Positions 23,830 through 36,431 of a stretch of 64,000 nucleotides of DNA are shown piece after piece. The stretch comes from Tetmemena sp. SeJ-2015. Lineage: Eukaryota; Ciliophora; Spirotrichea; Sporadotrichida; Oxytrichidae. The stretch covers positions 124,001 through 188,000 of the forward strand of contig JAJKFJ010021810.1 in the NCBI GenBank assembly GCA_027382625.1. Reading direction: 5' to 3'. The notes beneath the pieces are model-generated. The model worked only from the letters and a program-made list of their open reading frames with translations, was not told the DNA's origin and ran no database searches. The position numbers were made by a program, and so were the translations under genes. How positions within the stretch are numbered: position 1 is the stretch's first letter; each line of letters begins with the position of its first letter.

Positions 23830-25558
23830 ATGGAATAATAAAACAACCTGCGATAGTCTTATCTCCTACAACCTGTTGAGATCGGGTCCACACACAATCT
23901 ACTTCGAAAGTCTGAGGAATTCAAATTCTAAAACTTGAACTTAGAGGGGGAGGGCAGTCAGTACCGCTTCGAGAGCATATACTCGAATCCAAAGCTAATG
24001 GAGGTGGAGTAACTCATTCTCAACTCGTGAGAAAGCGAAAACATCTCCAGTCAAAACTTATATGCTGTGCCTCCAAGTCTTACTGGAAATTTAACATCTC
24101 AGCACAAGAAGATAGAAAGTCAGAGCTCTATCAAGTCAATATCCTTTAAGCAAGATATATTCCCGACCGATGCAAACAAATTGAGAACACAAATATTATA
24201 TAGTCTTATTATTGAGAAGAGAGTAGGAATAGAGGGCATTACAGAATAACCAAACGGAGTAATTCAATAGCCTACTATAGCAGCAAAATAACACCAATGG
24301 AGGAGTAGTCAAGGAGAGTAATCGAATGAGTAGCTCATAGAACACTAATTTTCAGTCCAATTAACTTCTTCAAGAGAAGCAAGAGAATCACATATTCTAT
24401 GACCAACTTAATGACCATGAGTAAACATAGTCGATTAGAAAATTGTTTGAATATGCATTAATAGCAGATTTCGAATTAAGGTGGAAGAGTAAAAACTAGG
24501 AGCTTTGAAATTCATAATCATGAACCAGGACTGAAAAAGAAAGCTTCAATAGCCCACCAAATACACGAATTAGCAGAATCACCTGAACTGAAAGGCTGCA
24601 ACATCTAGAGTATCCTAACCTTGGTGGGTATCATCCTCTTTATTGTAAGTCGGAAGCACTATTCACTTAATCTAATAATGAAAACATTTGTAGGGAACTC
24701 TATCATACTTGTTCTTCAGTTATTGGTCAGATATAGTAGAAGCTCTAGAGCCATTTTTCTTCTGGTTCGAAGAAAATTTCTTACAAGGGCTCTTCGTCTA
24801 AACCAATAATTAAATGTTAACGCAACAATTATAGATTCTTATAAGGTTTATATTGGTCTCTTCCTTGTATTTTCAGTATTCGTAATTCCAACTTCTTTCC
24901 TCATCCTCGCTGGGTCGTTAACCTTCAGTCGCTTTCTTGGATAAGGCCAAGCCTTCTTCTTAACTCTGTTCCTGACTGTGTTTTCAACAACTTTGGGTGG
25001 GAGCATAGGCTTTGTGTTTGGGAGACTTTTTCTAAGAAACTTCATAAGGAAGAACCTCACAAGGAAGATCAAGCTCTTTAGAGCAATCGACTTGGGTCTG
25101 AAACAGGGAGGGCTGAAGCTGGTGATTCTAATGCGAATCACTCCTCTGATACCTAACAACTGCTTCCACTACATCCTCTCGGTCACCTCACTCAGATTTA
25201 AAGACTACGTGGTCGGAAACAGTATAGGCATGACTCCTTTTTGTGCCCTCTATATCTATATTGGAGTTTAAAATAAGCTATAATAAGTTATGCTAATTGA
25301 GTGCAGCTGAGCAACTTAGACGACATAGAAAATGGGAACTATGGCTTGGGACCATGGCAGCCAGTGATTTTAGTACTTGGAGTGCTCGCAGTTATGATGC
25401 TGACAATGGCATTGATAATATTTGCTAGGGCAGAAATGAAAAAGCTAATGGAGTTGGATAGACAGCACTAGATTCATCTGATGGACGCAAACGCAAAATT
25501 AGAACTCAAGAGACTCAATTCAAATCAAACTGTTAAGAGAGCTAAAAGCTTATTTTGA
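23830..25558 (+). CDS. TVP38/TMEM64-type VTT-domain membrane protein
   Basis: VTT (DedA-like) proteins are Golgi/ER membrane proteins linked to lipid scrambling. Seen: a soluble Gln-rich N-terminus (MEQQNNLRQSYLLQPVEIGS), a first hydrophobic segment (ILTLVGIILFI), then SDIVEALEPFFFWFEENF, the VTT core (GLFLVFSVFVIPTSFLILAG, FSTTLGGSIGFVFGRLFL, LVILMRITPLIPNNCFHYIL) and a last membrane helix (PVILVLGVLAVMMLTMALII) with a charged tail. A 49-nt intron (24645-24693, GTAAGT...TGTAG) and five IESs (18, 10, 4, 26 and 35 bp) are removed. The remaining 1587 nt encode 528 residues. The FGR, RITPLIP and N/H residues match the family core. Stop TGA 25556-25558. Confidence 0.85.
24022..24039 (+). other. 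IES, 18 bp, pointer AAC
   Basis: Carries a TGA; removal gives VEQLILNISSQNLYAVPP in the VTT gene. Confidence 0.75.
24267..24276 (+). other. IES, 10 bp, pointer ATAGC
   Basis: Joins QPNGVIQQ to QQNNTNGGVVKESNR in the VTT gene. Confidence 0.8.
24453..24456 (+). other. Possible 4-bp IES, pointer AT
   Basis: A one-base frame change is needed between RKLFEY and QQQISNQGGRVKTRSFE. Removing 4 bp between two AT copies does it and makes the whole gene length divisible by three. Too short to exclude a sequence error. Confidence 0.4.
24809..24834 (+). other. IES, 26 bp, pointer ATT
   Basis: Joins LQGLFVQTNN to SYKVYIGLFLVF between predicted membrane segments of the VTT gene. Confidence 0.75.
25264..25298 (+). 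other. IES, 35 bp, pointer GAGT
   Basis: Joins CALYIYIGV to QLSNLDDIENGNYG in the VTT gene. Confidence 0.85.
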
Positions 25559-25769
25559 AGATGAGATAAGAAATTATTCTTCTTCCTTCCTCAAAATATG
25601 ACTGTGTACAGATAGATCAACAAATACATCTAATCAATTCTATAATTTTATATCGTCCATCAAGAGAAGATTAATAAGAACTTGTGTGTGAATGTTATAA
25701 AAATGAGGGATTATTGTAATTAGCAAATTTAATTATCATCAAACACTTTTAGAGCACTAAGTTCAGTTG

Positions 25770-27338
25770 ATGGAGTCTAAACAAGAGGTAGATCTTTTAA
25801 AACTTGGCATAGTAGTGAAAGTGATAGTTAATATAGGTCTAAGAAAACAATAAAACCCAAGAGGATGTGAATATGAGGGAAGATGACGATAAGTCCGTGA
25901 TAGAGGGAGGTGCAGCTGGTAATTATGAAACTAAATCTGTGAATGGAGAGTAGACTGACAAAGACAACGACGAAGAAGATGACTCTGAAGATGGTAAGAC
26001 TATCTTAAAACGAGTCATTACTTTTCATCAATGCTATAATCATCTCTTAATATGTAAAATTAGATGATGGAAAGAGCCAGAAGGGAGAGGAGAGGACAAG
26101 ATTTGGAACTACTACTCGCAGTGGAAATGCAGGGGTTCAAGCTCCACCAACCACAAAGAAGACAACCCAGAAGACTAAAAAGAGCACTGGCGGTGTGAGG
26201 AAGAAGCAGAATAATCAAGATGACTATGGCTATGATAACAATTTGTAAGCCCTAGATTTATCTTACATCCTCTCTTTAGCGACTCAGTTTACTCGAACCC
26301 CCCACTAAGGAATTTAGGAGTGGTCAGATAACGCTTCCTTTATAAGCCCTTCATGCCCTTACCAGACTTGCACGAGTACATAAACGAGAACATTGAGATC
26401 AGAGTTTATTCATCCTACCTAACTAAGTTCAACAAGGCCTTCATCCAGAGAAATTTAATTCAGCCCAATTAATTATAAGCTCTTAATTTCTTCGGCACTG
26501 ACATCTACACATCAGACTCAGACGTGGTCTGCATTTTGCAACATATCGGTTTTATCCGCTTGAATGAGGAGGAACCAACTAACTACGAAGGCATCTCAGT
26601 CTATTTCAAGGTAGCCAAGGGCAGGAACAAATCAATAATTTGACATTCATTATTGTAAACAACTATACTGCCTCCTCTAAGAACGGAATTAGAAGCAAGA
26701 AGATGGGGCAGTTCGATGGCCACAGCATTAAATTTGAAGCAGCAGAGAAGTTACCATTCTTTGGCTCTGAGAAGGACTTGATATAGATGAGTCAAGCCAT
26801 GCCAACGCACTTGGAGCCAGTCATCTTCCGCAATCATCGCAAGAACTAGTAAAAGAACCGTATCATCTCCTCCAGAATGCCTGATCCAGCTTATAAGGCT
26901 ATCACTCCAGCTATAGTCTTTAACCTTAGCCTGGAGCCCACTTTTGAATTCAACCTTTCAACTTTTGCTGACAAGGGCGATGACTTGTCAGGCCGCACCT
27001 GCTAGAAACTTCAAGACAACGTGCTCTACATCGAAACTGAGAGCAAGAGATTTGAAATAGCGAAATAGACTGGTGTGAACGGTAATGGAGAGAGTGCAAA
27101 TGGAGGGATAAGGTACAGATTCTCAGAGGTGATCAATCCATTCAATAAGGACTCCATGTTTATGCAGAGAGAATGCAGACCCTTGGAAGAGGCCTAAGGC
27201 TATACAAAAGTCATAGAGAAAGATTTGACTTGGTCTGATTTCGAGTGGGGAGAAGACAGCGTGATCGTGCAAGGCACAAAGTATGGACCATTGAAAAATT
27301 ACAAGTACTTTGCAGTTAATGAGAGGAGACACATGTGA
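25770..27338 (+). CDS. RXT3: RXT3, histone deacetylase complex subunit
   Basis: RXT3 is a subunit of the large Rpd3 histone deacetylase complex. Seen: acidic N-terminus (MESKQEDVNMREDDDKS after the CAAGAGG join), a Lys/Thr-rich linker, then the RXT3 domain: NFFGTDIYTSDSDVVCILQH, YEGISVYFKVAKGR, NGIRSKKMGQFDGHSIKFE, and the C-terminal half VFNLSLEPTFEFNLSTFADK and NVLYIETESKRFEI. Two introns (25994-26063, 70 nt; 26245-26279, 35 nt) and two IESs (76 bp, and 11 or 14 bp with pointer ATT) are removed, giving about 457 residues with the frame intact. Stop TGA 27336-27338. Nuclear location is expected from the family. Confidence 0.85.
25782..25857 (+). other. IES, 76 bp, pointer CAAGAGG
   Basis: Seven-base repeat at 25782-25788 and 25858-25864 in the same phase; removal links MESKQE to DVNMREDDDKS at the RXT3 N-terminus. 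Confidence 0.88.
26638..26648 (+). other. IES, 11 or 14 bp, pointer ATT
   Basis: Needed between KGRNKSI and VNNYTASSKNGIRS in RXT3. Two ATT copies (26649 and 26652) are equally possible and differ by one Ile. Confidence 0.7.
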
Positions 27339-27815
27339 CTTCAAGAATGACAGTGTGTTGGTTTAAGAGATTTTAGTATAATGATTAGATTGATAAGATT
27401 TGATTTAAAATTTAAAGATTATTAGCAAAATTGTCAAATAAGGAAAGAACTTGCAATAGGCATTTAAGCCCTGCCTTGTAGTTTAGACCCCTCAATTAGG
27501 TAAGGCTTGCATTTAGAAAAAGAAAGAGGGGTGTTTAAAATTGGCCAAAAACCTTGAAGGGTCTATTTATTGAATATGTGTGGATAGTAGTGTTCGAAAA
27601 AACTACCGAGCTGCTGCCCACCAACAAAGAAATCTCTTCAACAAGCGACACTTAAAATCTAAGAGCGCAGATTGGGAATCTCTTAGGTTGGTAGGCTTAT
27701 ATGCAGGCCATTATTATACTGGGTTACTTTTTAATAGGCTACCCACTCTTCATCGAGAGGAAGCAGCCTTATTCAGAGACTGATTAATGCTTCAATCCCT
27801 TCAGTCTTTGCTGCT
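27339..27815. other. Convergent intergenic spacer
   Basis: Lies between the stops of RXT3 (+) and the SAPS gene (-). A short + frame at 27580-27783 has no support beyond lacking stops. Nothing else recognised. Confidence 0.4.
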
Positions 27816-30800
27816 TCACTGATAATCTTAAAGCAACTCGTCTAAGTTTGATGAAGAGTCAAGGCAGTCCTTCCAGAAGAATTGTTCATGGAAAACTTGC
27901 TTCTCTTATTTGCTGTCAGGTAGAGTGGTTTCAACCACTTTCAGTGGCTCAATTGTGGTAGTGACTTCTTGTTGTTGCTGAGAAGAGGGAGAATTCTCTT
28001 GGACTGGAATCTCATTGAACTTGGGCGACTCTAACTGAAGCTCGTCTTCTTGTTGTTCGTTTCTGACAATTAATAAATACCTTGTTAAAAGACAAAGCTC
28101 TCAAGTTGCTGCTGAGTTGAAGAGACTAAGTCTTGCATGGAGATAGCACCCTCATCAGAGTCGTTTGACTCCCAAGGCTTCTATGTCTGATCATCTCCAT
28201 TGCTGAAGTACCTGTGCAGCTCATCATTCTGTTGCTGTCCCTCCTCCTCTTGCTTATCTTCGCCATGATTGTTACAAGTAAAAAATGTAGATTGTTCTCC
28301 TGATCTTCCTCGTCTTCCTCATTTCTAGGACAGATCAGTCTATCGAATTCATTGTCTTCCTCTTCCTCCTCCTCGTCCTGGTTAAGGGAGTATGCCATGT
28401 TCCTCTTGTTTCTGCTCTTGGTAGCGCCAAATTATGAGCTCAGGTGCAGATCCTTGTTTCTATTCTCGTCGTCATCATCCTCATCGTTGTCGTTCTGATT
28501 GTTGTGCTCCTCGGTCTGCTCATGGTCTTCGTCCTCCTCCACTCTGTCATTAGTGTCGTCATCGTTCTCATCCTCGTCTTCCTCTTCATCGTTGTTATTG
28601 TTCTTCTTCTTAGACTCAAATGAACCTCCTAAGAACTTCTTGTTGGAGAAGCCAGAGCCAGGACGAGAGCCGCTGTTATTGAATCTGGCCATAAAGTCGA
28701 GGAGATCATCACCTGAGGACTTCCTCTCATTCTTCATCCAAGGGTTAGAGCCAAGTGGCTTAGCTTCTACCTCGTTTACCTTTGTAATTACATTCTTGAA
28801 GAAATCATCCCACTCTGGAATGGACTCTAGGAAGTTCTGCACCTCTGGGTTCTTTCTTGACAGCTCGTCTAGTTTGTTGGCTAACTTGCGAGTGAAGGCC
28901 ATGAAACCCTTGTTAACTGTCTGGCCAGTTGAGTGGAAAGTGTGGACGCCTGTCTCGTCCCTTGAGCCATCCATGATCTTCTTGATCAAAGAGGTCTGGT
29001 ACAAGAAGTGGTTTATCACTCCCTCATTGTTCTTGTCGAGAGCAAGGGTGAAGATCTCGTTTACCTTCATGTGGAGGATGTTGTGGAAGGGGTAGTGGTC
29101 GAAGAAGAACAGAAGTGAGTTATAGAGGTCTGCCTCAGCAACGCTATGGTGTAAGTCGTTGAAGAATACCTGATAGGCCTAAGCAAGGAACTCGACAGCC
29201 CTGATTCTCACCATGCCAAAGGGCTCCTTACACACTCCATACGATCGTTCATGAATGTCTCCTTGCAAATCCTCGTGAGGTACTGCTAGGTCACGAGCCA
29301 AGTGCTCAGTCACCACCTTCTTTACAAATCCGGAAAATGCAGAGTCCTTGTCTTCGCTGAAAACTAGCATGTCCTCCTCGTCATCGATGATCATCTCATC
29401 TCCACAGTCTTGGAAGTTTGAAATATTGACCTTCTTAGTGAAATTCTCATTCTCCTTGTAGTTCTTGGCCAATTATTCTAGCAGCATGTAAACATGGGCC
29501 TTGCTGGATCCCACTTCCGAGGAGAGGTATGAGCTGCACAGCTCTAGACTTCTCTGGCTAGTCAATTCTTGGTATACGAGCTTCTGTTCTACAAGCTCTG
29601 AAAGGACTTGATAAGAGTTGAGGTGACTCTCGTAGGTTTGAGAGGGACCCATTTTTTGAAGTACCTTGAATACGAAGCTCTGTCTTACTCCCTCAAACTC
29701 TTGTATTAGTTCTGAATCCTCGAGCACGTTGTTGGACACATTCAGAAGTCTTATTAGTATCTCTGAGATATAAAATGAAATAGACAGCATTCAAATAAAA
29801 GATAGACTTGTCGTAGATGTGATTGACAAAGTTGTCGAGGACGACTGGGTGCTGATAGATGTAGGTGAACACCTCTTTGGGCTTGCTGCCTACCAAAACC
29901 TAGAAAAGCTTGCAGAAGTAGCCCGAGAGCACAGGATTTAGTTCCTCATCAGTTTCCAAAAAGCTCAGCAGCTTCTCGAATCATAAAACCAAGATGTATT
30001 TAAAATGGAATAGTTCAAACTCATTTGAAGGAGCATCATCATCTTCCCTCTTGGGAACTTCTTATCTTGTGATGGCTGTTGAGTCAGTGAGATGATCTTC
30101 GTCCTCTTCCATCTAATGGTGATACATTTACTCTTCAGTATCTTAGTGGGCTTCCGTTGTCTCTTCAACTTCTTCCTCTTCTTCTTCTTAGGCGTCTTCC
30201 AAGTTGATTTCATCCTCAAGGATGGCCACGTCGTGCAAAATGTGGTGGTCTTCCTCGATTTGATTTACAGATTCAACAGCTGGTGTCTCTTCTTCAGTGT
30301 GGCCCTAAATATAGTCCTCCAAAATCTGGCTGTTCATCAGACCGTTATCATGGCTAACTATTTCTGCTGGCTCCTCTTGAGACTCAGCCTCTACTAGGTC
30401 ATCTTCTATCAGGTCAATCTGCTTTTCAAGCTAGTCGATAGCTGAAAGTGCATTAGTCTCTTGGACTTCTTCAGAAACTTCATTCTCTGCGATTGGTTAC
30501 TTCTCCTCCTCCTCGACCAAATCTATCTGGCCCTCCTCCTGACTTACTTCTGTGTCCGAAGTCTGAGGAACTGTTATCTCTACTTCCTCAGCTTATTCTA
30601 CTTGCTAGGGCTCTGGTTCTTGTTGAGAAAAGGTTGGAGTGCCACTCAAGCCAGCTGAGATAGCATCCTCAATCGATTCTTCAGCTCTAAGGTTGATCTC
30701 TTCCATGTCCACATCTTCATCTTCTGCCACTTCATAGCGGGAAGATCGAGAAGGCTTGGTTTCTCCGATGGTCTTGAAAATGTCAGAATTCGGTTACTAC

Positions 30801-31704
30801 TGCTGCTGAGAGTCCCTCTTTTAGCTCTCCTTGTCCAAAAAGTTCATCAAGAAGTCTTCACCCTCTCTCTAATGCTGATCTTCTCCCTCTTAAACTTCCT
30901 TAAAATTGCTTATATGCGGTCAACAATTTAAACTTCATGATCTTCATCCTCATGACTCTCAGATAGCCTCCTTGGTTCATCATCGAACTCAGACTCCTTT
31001 CTTTTGAAGTTTCTGGGCCTCGCTGTGAAGAAGGCGTCAGTGATTTTGCTAATCTCGCAGTTGAAAATCTCACTGGCTATGAAAGGAATCCTAAAATAGT
31101 ATTAAAACATTGGCCTCTTAAGCTTAAAAACATGGAAAAGCTAAAACCCAAAAACTGGACATTCTCATAGCAAGGAGTATGTTAGATTAAGATAGTTTGC
31201 GGAGAAATATTCCTATTTCAAGAAGAAGTGGATTCTCCGATGGTGTTGAGATTTGAATGAATTTCAAATCCGATTCAATACTTACTTATGCCCTCTGTCC
31301 CTTGTGCAACCTTCTGGAGGCATTTTGATGATAAACTCCAATAGCTGCTCCACTTTATCATGATCGAAGCTATAGTGAAAGTTAGAAAAATGGTATATGT
31401 CGTAAGCCCGACGAATATAGAGAATGGGATTTGAAAGAAGAAGCACTTACTAGTTGACTAGTCTGTTATTTGCCCACTTGCACTATGTCAGAATCTCTGA
31501 GTCGAGCAAAAGTGTCTCTAGTGTCGTCTCTTCTTTGTCAAGCAGCGTCTCTATGTTTGACCTGTGCGACTGCATCATATTGTCAAGGAATGATCCCAAG
31601 AATCTACAGAGCAAATGTAAGTTAAGGCCAAAGTTGGATTTTGGTTCGAAAGTTTAAGGTTTAGCCATAAGCGTGCGAATGAAGTTAACTTACCCTCTAA
31701 ACAT
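27816..31704 (-). CDS. SAPS-domain regulatory subunit of PP6-type phosphatase
   Basis: SAPS proteins bind the catalytic subunit of Sit4/PP6 phosphatases. Seen: N-terminus MFRGFLGSFLDNMMQSHRSN, then IETLLDKEETTLETLL, LVNYFDHDKVEQLLEFIIKM and IPFIASEIFNCEISKITDAF, a long acidic insert, then LNPVLSGYFCKLFQVLVGSK, VVLDNFVNHIYDKS, FEGVRQSFVFKVLQKMGPSQ, FGMVRIRAVEFLAQAYQVFF and KGFMAFTRKLANKLDELSRK, all in SAPS order. Three introns: 31604-31693, 31370-31450 and 31091-31285. Further frame changes (near 30.85, 29.97, 29.80 and 28.26 kb) fit IESs not individually resolved. The tail is Asp/Glu/Asn rich and ends LDSSSNLDELLQDYQ. The start ATG is complementary to 31702-31704. Confidence 0.85.
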
Positions 31705-31904
31705 TTTGAATATTTCTTAATTTATATAATGATGACACTCTCTTGCAAACCCTCTATTTATTATTTAAATTTCTTCCTTCTGCCTCAGAATCTGTCATAC
31801 AAGTATCGATAGTTTACTTGAAAACTTATCACTATAATTAATTTTGGCTCTCAACTTTTCATATCAGAATACTCCTTTTGTCAAATCTTCTTCTTTATCA
31901 TTTA

Positions 31905-33785
31905 TCATAGCTCCCAGTGAGAAGGACTCAAGTTTTCACTGTCCACGTCTTCTGATTCTGATTGATACTTCTAATGCTGTATTTCGCTAATGTTCTGCAT
32001 GCTCTTCATTTAGCTAAGTGCACTTTGATTGGTGCCATTTCTATTGAGACTAGCGTTGCTTCTTGAGTTAGAGTTACTAAGCTTCAACACTGCCGCCCTG
32101 TGCTTCATAAGAGTGCTACTTTGCTGTGAAGGCGTCTTCACTTGAGCAGCATTGAATTTCTATAAAAAATAGGAAGAAGAATTTGGAGAACTAAGAAGTT
32201 TGTTGTTGATTAGATTTCTAGGGATTTTATTGTTGATTTAAATAGCTAAGCACTTGATTCATGTCTCTTTCTCTCATTTCTGGTTGGGGCCTGCTGATAT
32301 TTACTCTTGTTTACGATACTGCCTAGGGTCTCTGCACTAGAGAGTAAGACAATCAACATATTAATTTAATAGATGACTGGTTCATTTACTCCATCTGTCT
32401 CAAGGCTTGTCTCTCTAGCTCCTATATCATCTTCACCTTGTCTTGGTTTTAAGATGATGAGTTATTCACAAAACTTGACTGATTCAAACCTCCTCCTTAT
32501 TTCACGTTAACAATTCCAGAACTCATCAGTTTCGAAGTTGACTTGCTGTTTCTCTTTACCATCTATCTCTCTTGCTGAAGAAGATTCAGTTGCTCATTAA
32601 TTCTCCTTGAGTTTTAGCTGTTGTCTTATATAATCTAACTCTAATTCAGTTGTCTCAGAGCCAAGTCAGACCTAGTACAGGCTTATGTCTGCATTTAGCT
32701 TGTCATTTGAGAATTGATATGGTTAGTCAATTCCACTTTTCTAATTCTGTTGGAGTCATCGAACGTCTTCGCGTTCTAGAAAACCATGGTTCCATTGGCT
32801 GTTTGAAGACCACTCACTAGGTTATTTATGTTTATGATATCTCTTCCCTGAGTATACTAAGATGCGTTCTTTTTCAGGTTTTGGGAAGCAAGTTTACTGT
32901 CGCATGATATAAAACTTTGTCCAGCCAGTCCTAGGGTCTAACTCTCTTCCAAGAGATCAGTTTCGTAAATTCAAGAAATATTTTAATTTAATCGTCCTCA
33001 GGTTCAGAGTCAGATGTTTTGAGGACCTGCACTTGCAAATTGTTTCTCACTTTTTAGAGCTTATTCTTAGTCTTGAGTAGTTTTTCAATTAGATATTTAA
33101 TCTCATTTTTGTAGCACTATTCGCTCTCACTCTTTCTCTCCTCACACATAGCTAATTCAATTTTGGTTCTCTTCAACTCCAACTCAAGCTTTTCCATATC
33201 TTTCTACTCCATGCACCAAGAGTTCTAGTTTTACAGGTTTACTTAGCTCTATTACTGCAACTACTATTGCTAGGCCTGTGATAGACTTTTAAGAGTGTTT
33301 ATTGTTGAAAAGAGAGAATCCTTTTCTTGCTACTCCCGAACCACTTATTGATTTAAGTTGTTGACCAACTCCTATAGTTAAAGGATTTAATCTTGAAGTT
33401 GCTTATTCTCTGACTCAAGAGTCTAAACTTAATGAGACATTTATTCCATCTGCCTCAGTAAATCTATGGTACCTAGTGCTTGGTAGTTTTGATAGTTGCT
33501 TTAGCAAGATTGTGTGTTGCTATTAGTCAAGTAAATACCTTAATTTGAGTTGCTCTATTAGTCCTAACTCTCGAAGCAGAGTCTCTGCTGTTGCTAGACA
33601 GTTGAGGCACCATTTTAAGAAAGACCATTTAAGCTGTCGTAGTAGCAAATCTGATTAAAGTTCTAACCATCCCTTACAAGATCTTGAAGGTAAATACCCG
33701 AGAAGTTTTCTTGAGGGTGGCATCTCTGAAGATGATGATAGAATAATTTTCCGTTATCGTAAGTTTTTCTACAATAGAAGCACAT
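31905..33785 (-). CDS. Zinc-finger-like, Gln-rich coiled-coil protein
   Basis: Start MCFYCRKTYDNGKLFYHH (ATG complementary to 33783-33785), continuing LQRCHPQ: a C-x2-C...H...H pattern like a C2H2 finger. A long coiled coil follows (LRQMEQMSHQVQTLESENK, LQDQILQLQELVNNLNQQV, EKLELELKRTKIELAMCEE), then Asn/Gln/Ser-rich segments and the end SESEDVDSENLSPSHWEL before a stop at 31905-31907. Frame changes near 33.0, 32.6, 32.35 and 32.17 kb fit IESs not resolved here. Ciliary or centrosomal scaffold proteins often have this build, but that is only analogy. Confidence 0.65.
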
Positions 33786-33900
33786 AAAACCCCTTATATC
33801 AATTTTACATGAATTTGGGGATCATCATAATGCAATGAAGAAAGTGATTTAATATTTTTACAGAGTTTTTAATAAATACTTGCTCATTTTTACTCAAACT

Positions 33901-36315
33901 TCATAGTTATCCTATACCTTCGAAGATGCACTTCTCGTCCCTATCAATAAAATAGGGTTTTTTGTCCACCAGAATGAATCTGACTGACTCTGAGCGCTGG
34001 TTGAACTTCCTGATAGCCTCATTCAGCTTGTCTTCTCTATTGAAGCTTGCTCTCGTTTAGTGTCTTTCTCTGTCTATTGAAGGTGATCTCAGGTCTGATG
34101 GCGGCTCCAGATGTTTAGGTGGATTAGAAAACTCCATCTAGTCAAGCAGCTAATTCTAGATGATATCCTGCTTTGACTCAATAACGCTGATTTGGGAGCC
34201 TAGATCCTCTGCATAGTGTTGCAACCTGCTCTTCTGGACCCTCGGAATAAGAAAAGCGCTCCCAGGATGCCCTTTGTTGGCTTCCTCATTATCACAGAAA
34301 GCCATCTCTAGTGCAGCTACTCTCATAGAAATGGCTTCGACGAAGGTCTCATGCTCTCCTTGCAGCTGCCTAATCGAGTTTTCCCTATGCTTCAAGCTTG
34401 CTATTCCACTTTTCTCCCTGTTTTCCCAGCCTCATTAGCTGATTTTCATTTATTTTGGTCCCCGATCCCCGGCTGAGCCCTTACTCAAGTACTTCTATCT
34501 TCTGAAGAAAGCATCATGAATTTCGAGCTTCCCTTAATAAATAGCTGCTTGATTCTTTACGGGGGCCCCATATTCTTTTGGCCAATTGTAAAATTTTGCT
34601 GTAATGCATTGATTGGTCAAAAATCCCCTTCAACTAATCTTTAAACAAGTGTCCTGGAATGATTTCAGAAGTCTTCATGATTGATTTAGGATTAGAAGTT
34701 AGCTTACGAACTTAGTCATATAGGTCTTCGATTTGGGTTTAAGCTCAGGAAATGTGAATCTGAGTTTGTGTAACCCTTCGTTTCTGTAGTTTATGGTTGG
34801 AGTCAAGGGATCGTCCCAAATTATATCTCTTGATTTATTATGGTTTTTTAATTTAGCTGGAGAGAATTAATGATTCAATACTTTTTCCTCTGATCCCGAA
34901 CCCTTTTGAGCCCTAAGAGCTCGACGACTTTATTTCAAAAGGGCCCCTCTTCATTACCCGTATTTTCCCCCGACTTTTGTAAGTGTTCAAGTATTAATGA
35001 CCAAATGCGATGAGCCGAAATTATTTCCCCCAAAACTTTTTAATAAACCCATCTTCATTTCCCTTGAATTTTTCTTCCCTATAAAGTCCTTTTTTGGGAG
35101 AAATTTTTTTTTTTAAACTTTTGCTCTCTTCGGAAATTTAATTTTCCCTATCCAGATGAACTATGCAATTTTTGTCAGACTTAATACGTTAAGTAATGGT
35201 AAAAATTTTATCCCTCTTTTCCGTATTATTTTGCTATTTTTTTTCCATTTCTTATATTAATTCTCGTGCCCCTGTCAACCCCTTAAATAGCCTGCGATGT
35301 TACTAATCTGAGTAAGAGTTCCTGGGGACAAAATAGGATCTGTCAGAGATTTGGCGAGTTCATGAAGGTTTTCACAAATCCCATAATATTCACAGTTCAG
35401 GAAATGAAACCTGTACAACTCTGTACAACTCTGTACAAATATATGCCTCAGAAGATTCCCGATCTTCTCTGTACAATCTGTAAAATGGTAAATCTGTAAA
35501 TGACTATGTATGTAATTGCAAAACCAGCAAAACCCTTTATGTTAGAAGGTAGCGCTTAGACTTCCCCCTTATTTCTCATGTAAGAAAAATCTCACCCTGA
35601 GTGATTGAAATTTTCCCACCCCTGATGACCCCTTGGAAATTACCCCGGTTCAAGCAAAATAGAGAATAGTAATGAAGATAAAAAATCATTAGCTTTTTCA
35701 TTTTTGTAGGGATCTTGGTGTTTCCTTAATATTCATTTTATCAAGGCCCCTCAAATTCGGGGCGCAGCTCACTAGGGCCATGCTTATGGAAGATACTCAA
35801 GAGTAGAACTCTATTCTCGATGGGGGAATGGCCAGATCGCCATCATGAAGCATCCCATATTGAAGGCATGTGAGGAAGGTGACATTTAAAATTTAAATTT
35901 ATGATTAAAACTTTAAAACTATGTCAGAGCATGAAAACTCTTGCTGTGTATAATAATTAATTATCACCTCACATGTTCATATTCTATTGAATAGAAGCAG
36001 GCATCTGAGGCCCCCTTGGTGATCCAATATCCCATCGTCATGAAGCTGAAAGACTAGCTGCTTGTAATTCATGAGGTCGTCTATTTGCTCTCTCATCAAT
36101 GCGAACTCATTCTTCATTCTCTGATTGTCATCGAGGTACTTTTGCTTTGTCTTTCTGCCAAGAGAGCTGCTTTCTTTGACTTCCTCCTGCTAGCCTGGCC
36201 TCGACTTCCTCTTGGGGTTATGGCTGATTTCCCCTTCTAGACTGAAAAGTTAAGTTTTAAAAGAGCTTCCCACTGTATTGAAGAGTTTTTGAGTCCTGGG
36301 CAAATTCAGGTTCAT
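33901..36315 (-). CDS. Hypothetical protein, broken by frame errors
   Basis: Start MNLNLPRTQKLFNTVGSSFK (ATG complementary to 36313-36315). Coding-like blocks in order on the minus strand: KQKYLDDNQRMKNEFALMRE (36.1 kb), NCEYYGICENLHELAKSLTD (35.35 kb), WDDPLTPTINYRNEGLHKLR and FTFPELKPKSKTYMTKFV (34.75 kb), EIIPGHLFKDQLKGIFDQSM (34.65 kb), then a continuous 160-residue end containing VEAISMRVAALEMAFCDNEE and VRFILVDKKPYFIDRDEKC. Stop at 33901-33903. Between blocks the frame shifts at homopolymer runs (for example GGGCCCCC near 34563), which looks like sequence error or decay rather than IESs. Family not recognised. Confidence 0.55.
35419..35448. repeat. Short tandem repeat of a 10-bp CTGTACAACT unit
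   Basis: The unit CTGTACAACT occurs nearly three times in a row, and related CTGTACAA/CTGTAAA words follow for about 60 bp. It lies in the low-quality part of the minus-strand gene. It could be a small germline-limited repeat or a local expansion in the coding frame (LYR-like repeats). Confidence 0.7.
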
Positions 36316-36431
36316 ATGAAGATCAATTGTTCGTTTGGGTTTAAAGCGTCCCTTCGCTTTTGCTTGCCCCTATTCTCTAGTTTATGCCGGGTTTCTAACG
36401 AGAGGACACGTAACTATCCATTTTTTGCAAG

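Noticed and set aside
28499..29095. 198-residue + strand open frame opposite the SAPS gene
   Set aside because: Antisense shadow: Ser/Leu/Phe runs mirror the Glu/Asp/Lys-rich coding strand, and the minus strand carries clear SAPS homology.
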